A stretch of 64,000 bases of DNA from positions 496,001-560,000 of the forward strand of contig JADJTQ010000005.1 of the NCBI GenBank assembly GCA_016711125.1, given 5' to 3'. The notes below the pieces were generated by a model. The model made no database searches, was not told the origin of the DNA, and saw only the letters and a program-made list of their open reading frames with translations. Shown in pieces: positions 18,709 through 26,311 of this stretch. Made by a program: the position numbers and the translations under genes. This DNA comes from Saprospiraceae bacterium (GTDB lineage Bacteria > Bacteroidota > Bacteroidia > Chitinophagales > Saprospiraceae). Every line of letters begins with the position of its first letter. Position 1 is the stretch's first letter.

Positions 18709-20586
18709 TTGGACAGTTTAGCGCTGATTTTGGCTACCGAGGTTCCAGATTCAGTTAAGATGGGTGCTTACCGTGAAGTGATTTGGGCAAATTCCCGACT
18801 CAATTCAGCTTATGCTCTTGAATTGAACGACGAGATGATGAAAATGGCCCAAAATGCGAAGGAGGAGAGGTGGATAAGACAAGCCCACTATTACTTCGGT
18901 GTCATTTACAAGAACCAGGGTAATTTTGGTAAATCCCGTGAGCATATGGACACGGTCTATCTGCGATCGGAAGGACTGAAAGATACCTCGTTTATGGCCT
19001 TTTCTGCTTATCAACTGGCATCTATCTTAAATCAGATGGACCTTTATGAGGAGTCACTCGAATTTCATAATAAAGCCATTAATTTCTATCGGCATATTGG
19101 AAATGAACTGAGTGTTGCCATGACTTTAAATGCGAAAGCTGGGCTATATCGAAAATTTAAATTGTATGATAAAGCAATCAACAATTATGGTGAAGCTCTA
19201 ACTATCTATGAGCAAAACAGTGATTCGAGTGGGTTAGCAGATATCTTCAATAATTTAGGAAATCTTTACAGCGAATTAGATTCCTTAGAACTCGCACTGG
19301 ATTTTTATGAGAAACAGGAAAGAATCAATATTGCACGGAATGATGAGTACGGGATGGGGTTTGTATTTGAAAACAGGGGGCGGCTTTTTGATAAGATGGG
19401 AAGGATGCCTGAAGCAATAAATTCACTTAAAGAGAGTGTAAAGATCAGAAGGAATTCAGAGCACCAGGCAATCCTCGCAACGACCCTTTTACAATTAGGT
19501 TCTAGTCTTTTGAAACACGGAATCCTGAAAGATGCAGAAAACGCTATCAGAGAAGGATTGCAATTGGCAGGACAGTTTTCCCTTGTCCCTCAACTTCAGC
19601 AAGGATACCTCATGCTCGCAAAAGTTTTCGCTGAGAGGAGGGATTTTGAGAGAGCGTATGACTATCATCTTAAGTATACACTGGTGAAAGATAGCATGCT
19701 CAATGAAACAATATCCGATCAGGCGTTAAAAATTGATGCCCTTACTGAATATGAACGAATTGAACGCGAAAAAGAGATTGAGTTATTGTCTGCTCAAAAT
19801 GAGATTAAGGACCTGAGAATTCAGGCTTCGAAAAGAATTATTGGAGTAGTTGGGCTTGGCCTTCTGAGTTTAACTTTAATTGCATTTTGGTTGTATCGAA
19901 GTCGTCAAAAAATAAAAGGACTATACAGCGAATTAAATGCTCAAAAGATTTTAATCAGCAAGTCTTTGCAGGAAAAGGAGTTTCTCCTAAGGGAGATTCA
20001 TCACCGGGTTAAAAACAACCTGCAAGTGATAAGTAGTTTGTTAAGATTACAGTCTAGAAGTACGGAAGATGATAAAGCACAACGTGCCTTAGATGAAGGT
20101 AGGAGTAGAGTGCGATCAATGGCCTTAATCCACCAGAATTTGTATCAGGAAGGACAAAGTTTAGCAGGCATACGCATTAGGAAATATCTGGAGCAATTGG
20201 TTTCGGAACTACTAGCAACCTACAAGATCGATCAGGATCGTATTCAGCTGCAATTTTTCGTAGACGATCTTACCATTGATGTCGATACGGCAGTGCCAAT
20301 GGGGCTGATCATTAATGAGCTGGTTAGTAATTCGCTTAAGTACGCTTTTCCAGGAAGCCAAGCTGGCTGCATCTGTGTTACATTAAAGGAAATTCAGGAA
20401 AAAGAGCTGTTGCTTAAGGTATCAGACAATGGGATCGGCTACCGGCTCGAAGCCATTCCTCCAAACAGCTTTGGTCACCGGTTGGTGCGTGCCTTTTCGG
20501 ATCGTCTGAAAGCCCAATATACCTTTGATGGAGCGCATGGTGCCAATTCCGAATTTGTCATTCGGTCATATAAATTAGCGGCATAG
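18709..20586 (+). CDS. TPR-containing sensor histidine kinase (HisKA_2 type)
   Basis: A protein of at least 625 residues. Residues 20-330 hold about six to eight TPR units (SGLADIFNNLGNLYSELDSLELALDFYE and similar). A coiled-coil segment with KIDALTEYERIEREKEIELL is followed by a single transmembrane helix (about 378-400, GVVGLGLLSLTLIAFWLY). The HisKA_2 phospho-acceptor box is LLREIHHRVKNNLQVISSLL. The ATPase domain has NELVSNSLKYAF and VSDNGIGY. The N-terminal domain should be periplasmic, yet the frame has no ATG or signal. An ATG at 18624 in another phase encodes MWYQGIFKTGLVSLFI, so a one-base error around 18660-18675 probably hides the true start. No response regulator is adjacent. Confidence 0.9.
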   Translation: MDSLALILATEVPDSVKMGAYREVIWANSRLNSAYALELNDEMMKMAQNAKEERWIRQAHYYFGVIYKNQGNFGKSREHMDTVYLRSEGLKDTSFMAFSAYQLASILNQMDLYEESLEFHNKAINFYRHIGNELSVAMTLNAKAGLYRKFKLYDKAINNYGEALTIYEQNSDSSGLADIFNNLGNLYSELDSLELALDFYEKQERINIARNDEYGMGFVFENRGRLFDKMGRMPEAINSLKESVKIRRNSEHQAILATTLLQLGSSLLKHGILKDAENAIREGLQLAGQFSLVPQLQQGYLMLAKVFAERRDFERAYDYHLKYTLVKDSMLNETISDQALKIDALTEYERIEREKEIELLSAQNEIKDLRIQASKRIIGVVGLGLLSLTLIAFWLYRSRQKIKGLYSELNAQKILISKSLQEKEFLLREIHHRVKNNLQVISSLLRLQSRSTEDDKAQRALDEGRSRVRSMALIHQNLYQEGQSLAGIRIRKYLEQLVSELLATYKIDQDRIQLQFFVDDLTIDVDTAVPMGLIINELVSNSLKYAFPGSQAGCICVTLKEIQEKELLLKVSDNGIGYRLEAIPPNSFGHRLVRAFSDRLKAQYTFDGAHGANSEFVIRSYKLAA

Positions 20587-20631
20587 ATTAGGCTTAGGGG
20601 TGACCACAAAAAAATATTTTACATTTATAGC

Positions 20632-21654
20632 ATGGATTACCCTTTATCAACTTTAAGATCATTTGCTGATGTTGCCATGGACTTCCGCAAGCTTGAACCC
20701 TGGAAGTATTGGGATGAAAGACAATATTTTGGAATTGAAAATGACCGAAGTGGCGAAATTGATTGGGTCAGCATTATGGGTAGTAGAGGTGAACACCGGT
20801 CCTTGGTGATTTACCTGGGAGTCCAGGGTTTTCAAGGATTTAATAAGTTGGTAGCTGGCCCTGACGATTTTGGAACGGAAACAGATCAACGAGATACAGT
20901 CTTGAACCAAATCATGTTGAAGATCTACTATGGCAATAGAAATGAGATGGAAGAGGAAGATCTTGAGATTTTTAAAAGGCTGAAAATCAATCCCAAAGGT
21001 CAATATCAATTTTTCCAGGTTAGATCATTTATGCCTTACCATTATCCTGTAATGCCCGACCAGGTGCAATTGAAATACATCACAGATGTATTGCGAATCT
21101 CGATTCTACTGTTTGAAGACTATCAGAAAGCTGGCCTCCAACTGGTGGAGGGAAGCAAACATCTTATGCTCCGGTCGTTAGAAAATGAACGGAATCTGGA
21201 TTTTTATTATGAAGAACCTCCGGCCTTACAGGCTGAATTGGCCCTACCGGTGCTCCATCCATTTTTGCTAAATCGGATTAAGCGTGAAGTGCCTAGATCC
21301 GATGATCTTGAGCATTGCTTTGGGGTGATGATCTTAACAAGACCAATTAAAGAGGAGGGTGATGACTGTCCTGTTTTCCCATCGTTGCTTTTTTCGATAA
21401 TGCGGGATTCAGGTCAAATTCACAGAATACAACTGATTAAAGATAGCAGTGACCATGGAGCACTGCAAAAGTTTATGCTTGAAGAATTAACGGCTCTGGG
21501 AAGTATCCCCGCTACTATACTAATCGACTCGTCGAAAGCAGCACTAATTCTGGAATCGCTCTGTGACGAACTTGGTATTGAAATGTTTTTAGCACCTGAC
21601 GAAGAAGAGTTTACTGATTTTGCCGAGGGTATATTGAAGATGAATTTGGAATGA
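20632..21654 (+). CDS. Uncharacterised protein resembling DUF7309/DUF6930 proteins
   Basis: A 340-residue soluble protein. The N-terminal half starts AMDFRKLEPWKYWDERQYFG and shows SLVIYLGVQGFQGFNKLV. This resembles the DUF7309 type found together with DUF6930 and SEC-C-like modules in other bacteria (memory-based match). The C-terminal half (about 200-340) contains alternating strands such as VFPSLLFSIMRDSGQI and ends in a helix-rich region. No catalytic motif is seen. It follows the histidine kinase by 45 bases on the same strand and may share its transcript. Function is unknown. Confidence 0.65.
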   Translation: MDYPLSTLRSFADVAMDFRKLEPWKYWDERQYFGIENDRSGEIDWVSIMGSRGEHRSLVIYLGVQGFQGFNKLVAGPDDFGTETDQRDTVLNQIMLKIYYGNRNEMEEEDLEIFKRLKINPKGQYQFFQVRSFMPYHYPVMPDQVQLKYITDVLRISILLFEDYQKAGLQLVEGSKHLMLRSLENERNLDFYYEEPPALQAELALPVLHPFLLNRIKREVPRSDDLEHCFGVMILTRPIKEEGDDCPVFPSLLFSIMRDSGQIHRIQLIKDSSDHGALQKFMLEELTALGSIPATILIDSSKAALILESLCDELGIEMFLAPDEEEFTDFAEGILKMNLE

Positions 21655-21761
21655 ATTTTCTGATTTCCATATTCGAACGACTGTCAAATATCATAATACC
21701 CCGGGTCAAGTGATGGCCATGTCAAATAAAACTAGAGAAAACTTAGCCTATCTTTACAACC

Positions 21762-22634
21762 ATGAAGCAAAAATCTGATGCCTCACCCGCTGCTGTTTTA
21801 CTGGTACATTGCCCAGATCAAAAAGGACTTGTAGCGGCAGTGACTAGCTACCTTTTTAGATTGAAAGCCAATATTATTGACCTGGATCAACATGTCGATA
21901 TCGAGTCGGAACAATTTTTTATGAGAGTTGCTTGGGAATTGGAGGGTTTTGAACTCGCTGCTAATCAGATTAGCAATGATTTTAAGAAGGAGATTGCTGA
22001 TAGATTTGAAATGAGTTTTCAGCTTCACATTTCAGGCACTCCAATGCGCATGGCTGTTTTTGTTACTAAAATGTCTCATTGTTTATACGATTTGCTTCAG
22101 CGAACCATTTCGGGTGAGTGGAACGTCGAGATACCGCTCATTATTTCAAACCATACAGGTCTAAGATCCATTGCTGAACAATTCGGAATTCCCTACTTCC
22201 ATTTTGTTATTAATCCCGACAATAAATCAGACCAGGAAGAAAAGATATTGGCATTATTGGAAAAAGAACAAATTGATTTTTTAGTGTTAGCAAGGTATAT
22301 GCAGATTATCTCAAAAAAGATGATTCAGCGGTACCCTAATAAAATAATTAATATTCATCATTCCTTTCTACCTGCATTTATCGGAGCCCGACCTTATCAT
22401 CAAGCCTTTGAAAGGGGGGTTAAAATTATTGGAGCCACAAGCCATTATGTAACCCAGGACTTAGATGCGGGACCTATTATTGCCCAGGATGTTGAACACA
22501 TTACCCATAAAGATAGTGTAGGTGACCTGGTTCGTAAAGGAAAAGATCTTGAAAAACTCGTCCTTGCCAAAGCCGTATGGAATCACTTACAACACAATAT
22601 CTTACCTTATAAAAATCGCACATTTATCTTCTGA
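21762..22634 (+). CDS. purU: Formyltetrahydrofolate deformylase
   Basis: A 290-residue enzyme. The N-terminal ACT domain starts LLVHCPDQKGLVAAVTSYLF (residues 13-32). A formyl transferase-like domain follows with VFVTKMSHCLYDLL, LARYMQIISKKM and the catalytic block INIHHSFLPAF, then GARPYHQAFERGVK and TQDLDAGPIIAQ. Asn, His and Asp of this active site are all present. It hydrolyses 10-formyl-THF to formate and THF, balancing one-carbon pools. The length is typical. It stands alone after a 107-base gap. The 3' side carries a long perfect inverted repeat. Confidence 0.95.
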   Translation: MKQKSDASPAAVLLVHCPDQKGLVAAVTSYLFRLKANIIDLDQHVDIESEQFFMRVAWELEGFELAANQISNDFKKEIADRFEMSFQLHISGTPMRMAVFVTKMSHCLYDLLQRTISGEWNVEIPLIISNHTGLRSIAEQFGIPYFHFVINPDNKSDQEEKILALLEKEQIDFLVLARYMQIISKKMIQRYPNKIINIHHSFLPAFIGARPYHQAFERGVKIIGATSHYVTQDLDAGPIIAQDVEHITHKDSVGDLVRKGKDLEKLVLAKAVWNHLQHNILPYKNRTFIF

Positions 22635-22671
22635 AATTTTTGGTAAGAAATCCATTTCTGGTTAAATAAAT

Positions 22672-22719
22672 TGGAAAATCTCCATACTCCAAATAATTCG
22701 GATATATGGAGATTTTCCA
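22672..22719. terminator. Perfect 15-bp inverted repeat between convergent genes
   Basis: TGGAAAATCTCCATA is followed, after an 18-base loop, by its exact reverse complement. No T-run follows on the plus strand. It lies between purU and the convergent astacin-type gene, so it could end transcription from both sides or stabilise the purU mRNA 3' end. Confidence 0.55.
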
Positions 22720-22849
22720 GGACATTGGTTTTGACCTACTGCTTCAATACAGTCTGTAGCTCAAAGGATCCTAGTGGTGCGATCCTGGAGCGCTTCGGAT
22801 ATATGTAGATTCCCAGAGAAGATTGGTTCGATTTATTGCTTCACTATTG
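22699..22849. repeat. Degenerate duplication spanning a gene end
   Basis: Bases 22699-22750 (CGGATATATGGAGATTTTCC ... CTGCTTCAATA) recur in diverged form at 22796-22847 (CGGATATATGTAGATTCCC ... TTGCTTCACTA). The second copy overlaps the last codons of the protease gene. A small hairpin AGGATC/GATCCT lies between the copies at 22767-22788. The similarity suggests a past duplication of the gene's 3' end. Confidence 0.5.
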
Positions 22850-24317
22850 AGTGGTTGCTAGAAGGTGCGCTTTGATCAAAATGACTTGTTGCAAACGATG
22901 TCAAGTTTTGAAAACCGCCTGTACTCACACAAAAATCATCCAGCCAGAATTTGCTCTGTTCATCGATGGCAAAAAAGTTTATTGCACCAAATTGTGAAAT
23001 ACCTGATCCCGATGTAGCTGTCCACTTAGCAGGCCAGCTGGCAATGTTTTGACCATCGACACTAAAGGAAATCATGTCTTGTACGAAATTTAAATCCAAT
23101 TGTATATTTAGCCATTTGTCTTGCGAGTATGTGAAATTGGCTTGCCGGTTGTTGGCCTGTACTTTACCTTCCTTATTATTGTCGAAAAAGAATTGGGCTC
23201 CATATTCTTGACCGGGTTTTTCATACTTTTGAATATTGAAATAAGCAGAACTCCCTTCCCCAACGTACATTTTCCAACGTATCGAATAGTTACCTGATTC
23301 TAAAACCCCTGGCAAATAGAGTAGATCGGGATTTGCTGTGGGGGAGTGGGCTATTTTCAATACTTTGCCCCAACTGTAGTTTTGTAATTCTCCCAGACTG
23401 GCTGATGATGACCAGGATTTCCAGTTTTTAGAAACATTAAATCCTGCCTGCGATTCATAACTCTCATAATCTTCACAAGCAATGACCGATAGGTCTTCGG
23501 GGCAGTTACATAATTTAGATTCAGTGGGTTCTGTACCATTACCCAAAGGATAGATTTTTCCGATAAATTGCTTATCGATTGCAGATAAATTGGTATTCGA
23601 AGTGGGAGCCCAACTTCCGATCACCAGTGATTTTGGTATGTAGTAGTGCATGACTGATTGTGGATCATAATCAGAATAGTTCGTTGAACTGATGCTGTAC
23701 TTTTGAAATATATTCCGGTCTACTTCACCTCTCGACCAGTCCTGAGTATTTTGATAATAGGTATATACAGCCTCACGATTCCAGTTGATCGATGCTTCTG
23801 GATGTTGATGTTCATGAGAGAGACCAACGGCATGCCCAAATTCATGCAAGGTAGTTCGGCGAAATTCGGTGTCGGATGTTTGATCGCTGAACCAACCAAA
23901 ATTCATTGTTGCGCGGTCAGAAGCAATGTAAGCATTGGTGGCACCAATATATGACCATGAGCCATCTTTGCTGTTAAATGAAATGCGAATATCGCTGGGT
24001 TCTGAGTCAACGAATTGAAAAGTTATATTAGCATATTGTGACCATTGACTCGCAAAGTATTTTACTTTATTCTGTACATATGTTGATCCACCCATAAATC
24101 GCACACGTAATTGGTGTTTGGCCCAGAATAGATTTTTTTGGCCAAAAGCACGTGAGTGGTCCTTCGCAAATAATTCGGTGCAAATGCCCGGTTCATCATC
24201 GAGAGCTTTCTCGATAAGGTCATCTGTAGTAATTAATTCGTCAGCCTGGTTTTTAGTGCAACACCAATTCGTAATTATTAACAGGACGAATAGAAAGCCA
24301 GCATCTTTGTTTTTCAT
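22833..24317 (-). CDS. Astacin-type (M12A) metallopeptidase lipoprotein
   Basis: A 494-residue protein. The N-terminal lipoprotein signal ends at NWCC near residues 18-20. The peptidase domain (about 50-260) holds the zinc site HEFGHAVGLSHEHQHPE, which matches HExxHxxGxxH of astacins, and a downstream Met-turn candidate SVMHYY. A linker rich in Thr, Ser and Cys (KLCNCPEDL) leads to a C-terminal domain of about 200 residues. That domain has a jelly-roll pattern (SYSWGKVLKIAH ... SGNYSIRWKMYVGEG ... FWLDDFCVS), like LamG/concanavalin-type folds. It probably degrades proteins outside the cell while attached to the outer membrane. It is monocistronic. Confidence 0.88.
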   Translation of the reverse strand: MKNKDAGFLFVLLIITNWCCTKNQADELITTDDLIEKALDDEPGICTELFAKDHSRAFGQKNLFWAKHQLRVRFMGGSTYVQNKVKYFASQWSQYANITFQFVDSEPSDIRISFNSKDGSWSYIGATNAYIASDRATMNFGWFSDQTSDTEFRRTTLHEFGHAVGLSHEHQHPEASINWNREAVYTYYQNTQDWSRGEVDRNIFQKYSISSTNYSDYDPQSVMHYYIPKSLVIGSWAPTSNTNLSAIDKQFIGKIYPLGNGTEPTESKLCNCPEDLSVIACEDYESYESQAGFNVSKNWKSWSSSASLGELQNYSWGKVLKIAHSPTANPDLLYLPGVLESGNYSIRWKMYVGEGSSAYFNIQKYEKPGQEYGAQFFFDNNKEGKVQANNRQANFTYSQDKWLNIQLDLNFVQDMISFSVDGQNIASWPAKWTATSGSGISQFGAINFFAIDEQSKFWLDDFCVSTGGFQNLTSFATSHFDQSAPSSNHSIVKQ

Positions 24318-24700
24318 GACAGGATTTTTTGATGAAGTAGATGTGCTCCCTAGGAAATATTTTAAGGTGGCCTTTTGAATGGGTAGTTAACGATATGCCG
24401 GTGAGACTTTTGTTCACAATGATTGATGTTTAACTTTTAATTAGAAGTTTGGTGTTCCAAATGTCAAATTTCTCTTAAGGATTTATGGCCCGGGTAAGAT
24501 TTGAGGCGGGTTAAATGGACCTCAGTGCTGTATAAAAGTCGAAAATTTTACGGATCAGACTTGAAATATCTCACTGGCTTGATGGCATTTTGGTAGAGGT
24601 TATTTTTTAACCAACGTGAATACGTTCAATTCAGATAGCTTGGTTTAGACCAGAGTTTCGCAATCGGCCGTCGAGCAGATTAAATATTGCATAAAAACGA
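24318..24700. other. Intergenic region, no gene seen
   Basis: About 380 bases between two minus-strand genes. It should contain the promoter of the astacin-type gene. A small GGTTA/TAACC hairpin with a T-rich loop lies at 24598-24612. No coding frame is convincing. Confidence 0.45.
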
Positions 24701-25393
24701 TCAAAGAGCGTCTTTCAGAATCATCCAAACATTCTCAACTACGATTTTTTGGCCTTCTGGATTTGGGTGCATGCCATCGGTAAGATTGAGTTCTGGATTA
24801 CCCGCGACCCCCTCCAAGAGAAATGGGATGAGACGTAATTCATTTTTTAGACTCAGTTTAATATAGATCTGATCAAATTCTTTAATGTACTTTTCACCCA
24901 TATTGGGAGGGGCTTTCATGCCGGCAATGACGATGTCGATATTTTTATCCTTGGCTCTCACCTGATCGATTATCCCCTGAAGATTGCTTGTGGTAGCATT
25001 CAGATCAAAACCCCGGAGGGCATCATTGGCTCCCAATTCCAGAATGAAGATATCCACCGGCTGACTAAGAGTCCAATTGATTCTACTGAGCCCACCAGCA
25101 GTAGTCTCCCCGCTGATACCGGCATTTACTACCTGATAAGGCAGGGATAATGAGTCAAGCCGTTTCTGAATCAGGTCTGGAAACGATTCACCGTCCTCCA
25201 GTCCATATCCGGCGGTCAGACTGTTGCCAAAAAAGACGATGACTTTTTTTTCAGGTACTGCAGCCGTAAGTTCCATTGATTCGGTCGATGTATTTGATGA
25301 CTTCTGGGTATTTGTCTGGCAGCTTAGCAGGATACCTAACACCAAAAGGCACCCAAAAACTAACGGAAAATTTATCAATGTCGAGTATCTCAC
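24701..25393 (-). CDS. tesA: SGNH arylesterase/lysophospholipase, lipoprotein
   Basis: A 230-residue SGNH hydrolase. The lipoprotein signal ends at ILLSC (residue 25). Block I is FFGNSLTAGYGL with the nucleophile Ser, block II has the Gly of NAGISGETTAGG, block III has the Asn of ELGANDALRG, and block V is DGMHPNPEG with the catalytic Asp and His. TesA-type enzymes hydrolyse thioesters, lysophospholipids and arylesters in the periplasm. The gene faces away from ybbA-ybbP, the same divergent arrangement as tesA/ybbAP in Escherichia coli, which supports the assignment. Confidence 0.9.
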   Translation of the reverse strand: MRYSTLINFPLVFGCLLVLGILLSCQTNTQKSSNTSTESMELTAAVPEKKVIVFFGNSLTAGYGLEDGESFPDLIQKRLDSLSLPYQVVNAGISGETTAGGLSRINWTLSQPVDIFILELGANDALRGFDLNATTSNLQGIIDQVRAKDKNIDIVIAGMKAPPNMGEKYIKEFDQIYIKLSLKNELRLIPFLLEGVAGNPELNLTDGMHPNPEGQKIVVENVWMILKDAL

Positions 25394-25612
25394 GTCTTGT
25401 AACTTTATATTTAAGTGTTCTTTGTTTCGGTTTAATGATCAATTTTTCTGGTCGGTCCTTCTAAGTCAACTGTACAAAAACCAGATCTACTCTGGTAGCC
25501 TCGGTCAGACAGTCTTAACTTGAGCTGCCGATAAAGCAATGGGGTAAATTACCCAATACTAAACAACTCAGGTATAATTCTGTTACTTTCGACGAGTGAT
25601 TTATTGATTTTC

Positions 25613-26311
25613 ATGAACCATACAATTCTCCAAATTAAGGACGTTTCCAAGGTGTATCCAAGTGGTCAGAACAATTTGACCGTTCTGGAAGATATCAATT
25701 TTAGTATAAATCAAGGGGAGACGCTCTCAATAGTGGGTCCTTCAGGTAGTGGTAAGACCACCTTACTTGGCTTGTGCGCTGGTCTTGACTATCCCAGCGA
25801 AGGTGAAGTGATACTTGACGGTCAGTCGCTAAATAACCTGTCAGAAAATGAAAGGGCTTTAATCCGGAATCAAAAAATCGGATTTATTTTTCAGGATTTT
25901 CAATTAATCCCTACCCTGACCGCTATAGAAAATGTGGCAGTACCCCTGGAACTGCGTGGAGACAAAACTGCGATGCCAGTTGCCGAAAAATTGTTGGCCC
26001 GAGTTGGGCTATCCGACCGCTCTCATCATTATCCATCGCAGCTTAGCGGCGGTGAACAGCAACGGATTTGCATTGCCAGGGCTTTTTCAAGTGCTCCGGC
26101 TATTCTGTTCGCCGATGAGCCCACAGGTAATCTTGACGATGAAACTGGATCTCAAATCGAGGCATTACTTTTTGCACTTAATCACGAAGAAGGAACTACT
26201 CTGGTGATAGTGACGCACGATTTGGATTTAGCAAATCGCACCAATCGTATTATACGGCTGAAAGGAGGTCATGTTATTTCGGATCAATATATCAACTCTG
26301 TACATGACTAG
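25613..26311 (+). CDS. ybbA: ABC transporter ATP-binding protein (YbbA/LolD type)
   Basis: A 232-residue ATPase with Walker A GPSGSGKTTLLG, Q-loop FIFQDFQLIPTLT, signature LSGGEQQR, Walker B ILFADEPTGNLD and switch His in VTHD. It belongs to the MacB/LolD/FtsE-like class that drives permeases with large periplasmic domains. The start is taken as the ATG at 25613; a TTG three codons upstream is also in frame. It overlaps the start of ybbP by 8 bases (ATGACTAG), so translation is coupled. With tesA it forms the conserved divergent cluster. Confidence 0.93.
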   Translation: MNHTILQIKDVSKVYPSGQNNLTVLEDINFSINQGETLSIVGPSGSGKTTLLGLCAGLDYPSEGEVILDGQSLNNLSENERALIRNQKIGFIFQDFQLIPTLTAIENVAVPLELRGDKTAMPVAEKLLARVGLSDRSHHYPSQLSGGEQQRICIARAFSSAPAILFADEPTGNLDDETGSQIEALLFALNHEEGTTLVIVTHDLDLANRTNRIIRLKGGHVISDQYINSVHD

